DNA from: Actinomycetota bacterium
GTDB lineage: Bacteria; Actinomycetota; Thermoleophilia; Solirubrobacterales; Solirubrobacteraceae
Assembly (NCBI GenBank): GCA_903970315.1
Contig: CAJCIJ010000189.1
Span: forward strand, 1-9,916
DNA: 9,916 nt
Direction: 5' to 3'
The number at the start of each line of letters is the position of its first letter. Position 1 is the stretch's first letter. Shown in pieces: positions 5,785 to 9,916 of the stretch. The notes beneath the pieces are model-generated. The model had not been told where the DNA came from. It saw nothing but the letters and a program-made list of their open reading frames with translations, and searched no databases. Made by a program: the position numbers and the translations under genes.

Positions 5785-6990
5785 ATGAGTGAGATGCTCA
5801 CCGCCGACGAGATCCGCGACTTCAACATCCGCTACCACGACGCAGCGGCGGCCCATTACGACTCAAAGTGGGCCATCGACTTCGGCGGCGCAAGCCAGGA
5901 GCGCGTCCAGGCCAAGCTGACCAAGGCCCTGGGGGCGTCGCCGGCCGCGGGCGTCGCCTACGCCAATGCGCTTGAGATCGGGTCCGGCACGGGGTACTTC
6001 ACGCTGAACCTGCTGGGCGCAGGGATCATTGGCAAGGCGACGTGCACGGATATCTCGCCGGGGATGCTCAAGGCCTTGCGCGCCAACGCCAAGGCGCGCG
6101 GCTTGACGGTCGAGACGGTGGTCGCAGACGCCGAGAAGCTGCCCTTCGCCGACGACACGTTCGACCTGGTGTTCGGTCACGCAGTCCTGCACCACCTCCC
6201 CGATGTGGGTGCAGCGCTGGCCGAAATGCACCGCGTGCTGCAGCCGGGCGGCACGCTCGTGTTCGCAGGCGAGCCGTCGCGCCTGGGCGATTCGCTTGCG
6301 CGGGTGCCAAAGACCCTGGCCCACTCCGCTGCGCCGCTGTGGCGCGCGCTCATGCGCGCCCGGCCCCTGACGCTCGGGGACGAGCACCAGCACGACCACG
6401 ACCACGGCCACGGCCACGGCCACGGGCACGGCCAAGCACACGCCAATGGATCCGCCGGCGCCGCCGCCGACGCGTCCGCCGACGGCGTGGCCCTTGAGGG
6501 CTCGGTAGACGTGCAGGCTTTCGCCCCCGCCCAACTGGCCCAGATGGCCACCAGCGCGGGCTTCCAGGACGTGCGCGTGCGCGGCGAGGAGCTGCTGGCC
6601 AACTGGTTTGGATGGACCAACCGAACGCTTGAGGCCACCGCCGAGCCCGAGGACGTGCCGTGGCTGTGGCGCCAGTACGCCTACCGCGGCTACCTGCTGC
6701 TGCAAGCGCTCGACGGCGCCCTGCTTGAGGGTCGCCTGCCAGCGGGAGTCTTCTACAACCTGATGCTCTCGGCGCACAAGCCCGGCGCCGCAAGCAAAGC
6801 CGGCGCCTCACGCAAGTCCAGCGCCTCGCGTAAGTCCAGCGCCTCGCGTAAGCCCACCGCCGCCCGTAAGCCCGCCGCCTCGGGCAGGGCGGCCGCGGCA
6901 CGTAAGCCGAGCGCCACACGCAAACCCGCTGCAGCGCGTAAGCCAAGCGCGACACGCAAGCCGGCGGGGGCGCGCAAGCCTTCGGCCTGA
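5785..6990 (+). CDS. Class I SAM methyltransferase with His-rich insert and basic hexapeptide-repeat tail
   Basis: A 401-residue protein in three parts. Residues 1-165 are a Methyltransf_11-type SAM domain: motif I LEIGSGTG (63-70), CTDISPGML (87-95), VADAEKLPFADDTFDLVF (113-130) and HRVLQPGGTLVFAGEPS (149-165). After a helical stretch comes a His-rich insert (201-219) and an Ala-rich linker, then a conserved-looking C-terminal part (236-333: FAPAQLAQMATSAGFQDV, GEELLANWFGW, PWLWRQYAYRGYLL). Residues 335-400 are eleven hexapeptides of the type A-S/T/A-R-K-P/S-x, strongly basic. The substrate is unknown. The tail resembles the basic C-termini of actinobacterial HU-like proteins and HBHA, which bind nucleic acid or polyanions (known for those families, inferred here). 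ATG 5785 was preferred over in-frame ATG 5743, which would overlap the divergent gene; GGTGGCG lies just upstream. It ends 3 bp from the convergent GGT stop. Confidence 0.88.
   Translation: MSEMLTADEIRDFNIRYHDAAAAHYDSKWAIDFGGASQERVQAKLTKALGASPAAGVAYANALEIGSGTGYFTLNLLGAGIIGKATCTDISPGMLKALRANAKARGLTVETVVADAEKLPFADDTFDLVFGHAVLHHLPDVGAALAEMHRVLQPGGTLVFAGEPSRLGDSLARVPKTLAHSAAPLWRALMRARPLTLGDEHQHDHDHGHGHGHGHGQAHANGSAGAAADASADGVALEGSVDVQAFAPAQLAQMATSAGFQDVRVRGEELLANWFGWTNRTLEATAEPEDVPWLWRQYAYRGYLLLQALDGALLEGRLPAGVFYNLMLSAHKPGAASKAGASRKSSASRKSSASRKPTAARKPAASGRAAAARKPSATRKPAAARKPSATRKPAGARKPSA
6385..6441 (+). repeat. His-Asp/His-Gly repeat tract inside the methyltransferase
   Basis: The codons read HQHDHDHGHGHGHGHGQAH, encoded by near-identical CACGAC and CACGGC hexamers. 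It is a low-complexity, slippage-prone tract with nine His in 19 residues. Similar tracts in metal chaperones and transporters bind Ni, Zn or Co; metal binding here is inference. It lies on a predicted surface loop between the SAM domain and the C-terminal part. Confidence 0.85.
6787..6984 (+). repeat. Eleven 18-bp tandem repeats encoding the basic (ASRKPx) tail
   Basis: Eleven units of 18 bp encode AASKAG, ASRKSS, ASRKSS, ASRKPT, AARKPA, ASGRAA, AARKPS, ATRKPA, AARKPS, ATRKPA and GARKPS, followed by a final Ala and the stop. Nine of the eleven carry RK at the same position; AASKAG and ASGRAA are the degenerate ones. Two neighbouring units (the ASRKSS pair) are almost identical in DNA, suggesting recent expansion by slippage. 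Confidence 0.9.
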
Positions 6991-6993
6991 GAC

Positions 6994-8526
6994 TCAGGCA
7001 GCGATTGCAACGCCACCGCGCCGGGGGTCGCCGGCGCCGACCATCTGGCCGTCGCGCAGCTGCACCGCTTGCACGCCGCCGAAGAACAGATTCAGGTCAC
7101 CGAAACGCACGAGCTGGCGGTCGTCGCGCGGCGCCACGTCGACCCCGGGCTCGTGGTAGACCACGCCGGACTCAAAGTGCACGCGCGGCGCTGTCACGGC
7201 GGCGAGGGCATCCAGGCCGTGATCGACGGCAGCAACGATCGTTTGCAGCAGCGCCGAGCGGATGCGGTTTGAGCCGGCGCTGCCCAGCACGAGCTCGACG
7301 GAGGAATCGTGCAGGACCACCGTTGGGGCCATCATCGACGGTAGTCGGCGTCCCGGGGGATGGCGGTGAAACCCAAGCGGGTTCAGATCCTCCTCCCCCA
7401 TGACGTTGTTGAGCTGGATCCCCGTGCCGGGCACGACCACGCCGGAACCCTCGCCGTTGGTGGTGGTCACGCTGCACGCGCATCCGTGACGATCAAGCAC
7501 CGAGATGTGCGTGGTGGACCCCAGCGCGCTGCCCCCCGGCGCGCCGGTCCCCGACGCGCTGCCGCCAAGCGGGCTGCCGGCCGAAAGACGCGACGCCAGG
7601 AAGCGGTCCTGGAAGCCGTCCTCGCCCAGGCCCTCCAGAAACGCGCCGGTTCGCTCGGCCTGCGCGGAGGCCATGGCCGCCACGAGCAGATCGACAGACG
7701 GTGGCGCGGGCTGGCGGTCAAGCAGCGCAAGCGCGTAGGCCAGCAGGATGCCCCCGGCCGACGGCGGTGGGTTGGTGAGCACCTGGCGGTCGCGGTAGGC
7801 CACAGCAAGCGGGGGGCGCTCGATGGCGGTGTAGCGCGACAGCGCCTCGGGCCCGATGAGTCCGCCGCGGGCGCCCACCCATGAGCACACCGCGGCGGCG
7901 ATGTCGCCGTGATAGAAAGGCGTCGCCCCCTCAGCGCCCAGGCGCAGCAGCGACTGGGAAAGCTCGGGGTTTCGCCAGCGGTCGCCCTCGCCAAGCACCC
8001 GCCCGTCGGGCGCCCACAGCGCGGCACACTCCGGGGTCGATCGGAGCAGATCGGTCAGCAGCTGGGCGACGTAAGCCTGCGATGCATTTAGCACCACGCC
8101 CTCGTCGGCCAGGCGCGCAGCGGGCGCTGCGAGATCGGCCAGTGCCACGGTGCCCCACCTTTTGCACGCCTCGTCGACGCCGGCAGGCGTGCCGTAGATC
8201 CCGCACGACGCCGGGCCGATGTGAAAGACCTGCTGGGCGTCGCCGAAGGAGACGTCGATGGCTTCCAGCTCGGCTGCGCCGCCGTCGCTGGCGGCGTCGG
8301 GCGCCTCGACGAAGAAGTCAAGCAGCGTGGGGGTCACGCCGCCGCCGGCCACCAGCATGTGGCCGCCCGCTCCCAGGCCCGTCAGCAGAGGCTCGGCGAC
8401 GAACGAGGTGAGCATGGCGGCCACGGCGGCATCGACAGCATTGCCGCCTTCGCGCAGGACCTGCGCGCCGGCCTGTGCGGTCAGGGGGTGCCCCGCTGCG
8501 ACCACTCCGCGACTGGGCTCGCTCAT
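6994..8526 (-). CDS. Gamma-glutamyltransferase-family N-terminal nucleophile hydrolase, no signal peptide
   Basis: A 510-residue protein covering the whole GGT fold. It opens with the family block GVVAAGHPLTAQAG...GGNAVDAAVA (7-36). The self-cleavage site is GSTTHISVLD (336-345): T338 would be the new N-terminal nucleophile, giving subunits of about 337 and 173 residues. NGEGSG (357-362), LNNVMGEEDLNP (372-383), RRLPSMMAPT (393-402) and GSAGSNRIRSA (415-425) match other active-site loops. By my alignment, the Arg that holds the glutamyl carboxylate in E. coli GGT (R114, in DFREMAP) is replaced by F72 (DFFVEAP), so the substrate may not be glutathione. There is no export signal, unlike the E. 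coli enzyme. A Gly/Ser-rich linker (315-336) precedes the cleavage site. ATG 8526 has a GGGTAG about 6 nt upstream. It lies 55 bp downstream of ftsZ, same strand, and may share its transcript. Confidence 0.9.
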   Translation of the reverse strand: MSEPSRGVVAAGHPLTAQAGAQVLREGGNAVDAAVAAMLTSFVAEPLLTGLGAGGHMLVAGGGVTPTLLDFFVEAPDAASDGGAAELEAIDVSFGDAQQVFHIGPASCGIYGTPAGVDEACKRWGTVALADLAAPAARLADEGVVLNASQAYVAQLLTDLLRSTPECAALWAPDGRVLGEGDRWRNPELSQSLLRLGAEGATPFYHGDIAAAVCSWVGARGGLIGPEALSRYTAIERPPLAVAYRDRQVLTNPPPSAGGILLAYALALLDRQPAPPSVDLLVAAMASAQAERTGAFLEGLGEDGFQDRFLASRLSAGSPLGGSASGTGAPGGSALGSTTHISVLDRHGCACSVTTTNGEGSGVVVPGTGIQLNNVMGEEDLNPLGFHRHPPGRRLPSMMAPTVVLHDSSVELVLGSAGSNRIRSALLQTIVAAVDHGLDALAAVTAPRVHFESGVVYHEPGVDVAPRDDRQLVRFGDLNLFFGGVQAVQLRDGQMVGAGDPRRGGVAIAA

Positions 8527-8581
8527 TGAACTACCCAGCGTAACCGGCCACTTGCGGTCGGCGTCTTCGGCGCCGGCGGAC

Positions 8582-9823
8582 CTACCGTGGGACGAACTCG
8601 GGGACCTGCAAGTCGCCCACCGCCAGGCTGTCCCCGCTACGAGCGCGCGCGTTGGTCGCGGGCGCTTTCAGGCGCGAGATGCGCGGCTCCCCGACGGGCT
8701 CTTGGCGTGATGAGCGCGAGGAGCGCGAGCCGTAGCCGGTGGCCACAACTGTCACCCACACCTGGTCGTCGAGCTTCTCGTCAACCATGGCCCCAAAGAT
8801 GATGTTGGCCTCCGGGTGGGCCGCCTCGGCGATTGCGCGCGCTGCGTCGTTTACCTCCCACAGCGACAGATCCGGTCCGCCCGTGATGGAGAGCAGAATC
8901 GAGCGAGCGCCCTCCATGGAGATCTCCAGCAGCGGTGAGGAAACGGCCTGGTTGGCGGCGTCGGTGGCCCTGTTCTCGCCCACGCCCATGCCGATCCCCA
9001 GCAGTGCATTGCCGGCCGAAGACATGATCGTGCGCACGTCGGCGAAGTCCAGGTTGATCAGCCCCGGCAGGGTCACCAGGTCCGAAATCCCCTGCACGCC
9101 TTGGCGCAGCACGTCGTCGGCGACGCGGAAGGCCTCGACCATTGTGGTCTGGCGATCAAGGACCGACAGCAGGCGGTCGTTGGGCACAGTGATGAGCGTG
9201 TCCACCTCGCCCGCCAGCACCTCCACGCCGGCCTCGGCCTGGGCGATGCGTCGCGATCCCTCAAAGCCAAAGGGCTTGGTGACGATCGCCACGGTGAGCG
9301 CACCGACTTCGCGAGCCACGCGCGCCACGACAGGCGCTGCGCCGGTGCCCGTGCCACCGCCGACCCCGGCTGTGACAAAGATCATGTCGGAGCCCTTCAA
9401 GAGCGCCTTGATGCGGTCGTACTCCTCCATGGCCGCCTGCCGGCCCACGGCGGCGTCGGCGCCGGACCCAAGGCCGCCGGTGACGGCTGCGCCGATGTGC
9501 AGCGTGACGTCGGCTGTGGACTGCTGGAGGGATTGCAGATCGGTGTTGATGGCCAGAAACTCGACGCCCTCGACCTCGGCCTCGACCATGCGGTTGACGG
9601 CATTTACGCCGGCGCCGCCAACGCCGACGACGCGCAACACTGGCTTTGCCGAGACGCCGGGCATCGCTGCAGGCGCCATTGCAACCCCGTCGTTGGCCGA
9701 GGCATAGATCTCGCCGCCGCGGGCCGGAGCGGCGGTGACGTCCCACTGGCGCTGCGGCTCAAGCACGTTCTCGGGAATCTCCGAGGAGAAGGCATGGCGC
9801 AGGCGCTCCCGCGGCGTCGGCAC
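8582..9823 (-). CDS. ftsZ: Cell-division GTPase FtsZ
   Basis: Bacterial tubulin homologue that polymerises with GTP into the division ring. From the GTG at 9823 it has 413 residues. The GTPase core starts near 62: VVGVGGAGVNAVNRM (65-79), the tubulin signature GGGTGTG (155-161), KPFGFEGSRR (183-192) and the catalytic T7 loop NLDFADVRTIM (257-267) are all intact. A variable Arg/Ser-rich linker (about 366-403) leads to a C-terminal tail DLQVPEFVPR, matching the conserved peptide that binds partners such as SepF. About 60 residues precede the core, more than the usual 10 or so. The start is uncertain: GTG 9823 has no clear Shine-Dalgarno; the frame stays open without a start codon up to the window edge at 9916; and the in-frame ATG at residue 49, with GGGG 6 nt ahead, would give a standard-length N-terminus. 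Third-position GC supports coding at least to 9823. Confidence 0.95.
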   Translation of the reverse strand: MPTPRERLRHAFSSEIPENVLEPQRQWDVTAAPARGGEIYASANDGVAMAPAAMPGVSAKPVLRVVGVGGAGVNAVNRMVEAEVEGVEFLAINTDLQSLQQSTADVTLHIGAAVTGGLGSGADAAVGRQAAMEEYDRIKALLKGSDMIFVTAGVGGGTGTGAAPVVARVAREVGALTVAIVTKPFGFEGSRRIAQAEAGVEVLAGEVDTLITVPNDRLLSVLDRQTTMVEAFRVADDVLRQGVQGISDLVTLPGLINLDFADVRTIMSSAGNALLGIGMGVGENRATDAANQAVSSPLLEISMEGARSILLSITGGPDLSLWEVNDAARAIAEAAHPEANIIFGAMVDEKLDDQVWVTVVATGYGSRSSRSSRQEPVGEPRISRLKAPATNARARSGDSLAVGDLQVPEFVPR

Positions 9824-9916
9824 GCGGTCATCGCGCTCGCGCGACTGATCATCGAACGAAGCTTTCAGCGCAGGGTGCGGCAGACCGCTCTCGCGTGGAT
9901 GGGGCGTAGGCGCGGG

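Noticed and set aside
5863..6777. Long minus-strand frame opposite the tailed methyltransferase
   Set aside because: Shadow of the high-GC coding strand; it has no family motifs, whereas the plus strand has intact SAM motifs.
6753..7016. Minus-strand Leu/Arg/Ala repeat frame (GLRAAAGLRVAL-like)
   Set aside because: Antisense of the 18-bp tandem repeats, which also keep frame on the other strand.
8739..9707. Ser/Thr-rich plus-strand frame of over 300 codons
   Set aside because: Antisense of ftsZ, whose tubulin signature and T7 loop are unmistakable.

Overview
The window is a high-GC bacterial chromosome segment with closely packed genes. I read it as an actinobacterium, possibly of a deep class such as Thermoleophilia; the class is a guess. 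The reasons are the GC-rich third codon positions, an actinobacterial-type FtsZ, and a GH57 branching enzyme beside a methyltransferase, a pairing known from mycobacteria (the Rv3030/Rv3031 type). No tRNA, rRNA, CRISPR, insertion sequence or phage gene was seen.

Layout, left to right. (1) 1-902, minus: a secreted RCC1-repeat protein, cut off by the left edge, with an (AGG)5 ribosome-binding site. (2) 903-1281: a gene-less stretch with a candidate minus-strand promoter. (3) 1282-1644, plus: a small metal-binding cupin, converging on (4) 1673-2329, minus: a peroxiredoxin-like CPYC protein. (5) 2330-2560: a divergent intergenic region with a 16-bp palindrome. (6) 2561-3244, plus: a hexapeptide-repeat acyltransferase, converging through a hairpin on (7) 3304-4926, minus: a GH57/DUF1957 alpha-glucan branching enzyme. 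Its start overlaps by 4 nt the stop of (8) 4923-5744, minus: a SAM methyltransferase. (9) A 40-bp divergent promoter region. (10) 5785-6990, plus: a second SAM methyltransferase with a His-rich insert and an 11-copy basic hexapeptide tail. It converges at 3 bp on (11) 6994-8526, minus: a gamma-glutamyltransferase-family enzyme. (12) 8582-9823 or beyond, minus: FtsZ, whose frame stays open to the right edge.

How the genes may work together: the acyltransferase, branching enzyme and first methyltransferase are the three kinds of activity expected for a methylated, acylated alpha-glucan like the mycobacterial methylglucose lipopolysaccharides, and they lie next to each other here. The glucosyltransferase partner (Rv3032-like) is not in the window. 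The second methyltransferase shares a divergent promoter region with this group and carries the most unusual protein architecture seen here. The cupin and peroxiredoxin look like separate stress or metabolic genes, and GGT may be co-transcribed with ftsZ (55-bp gap).
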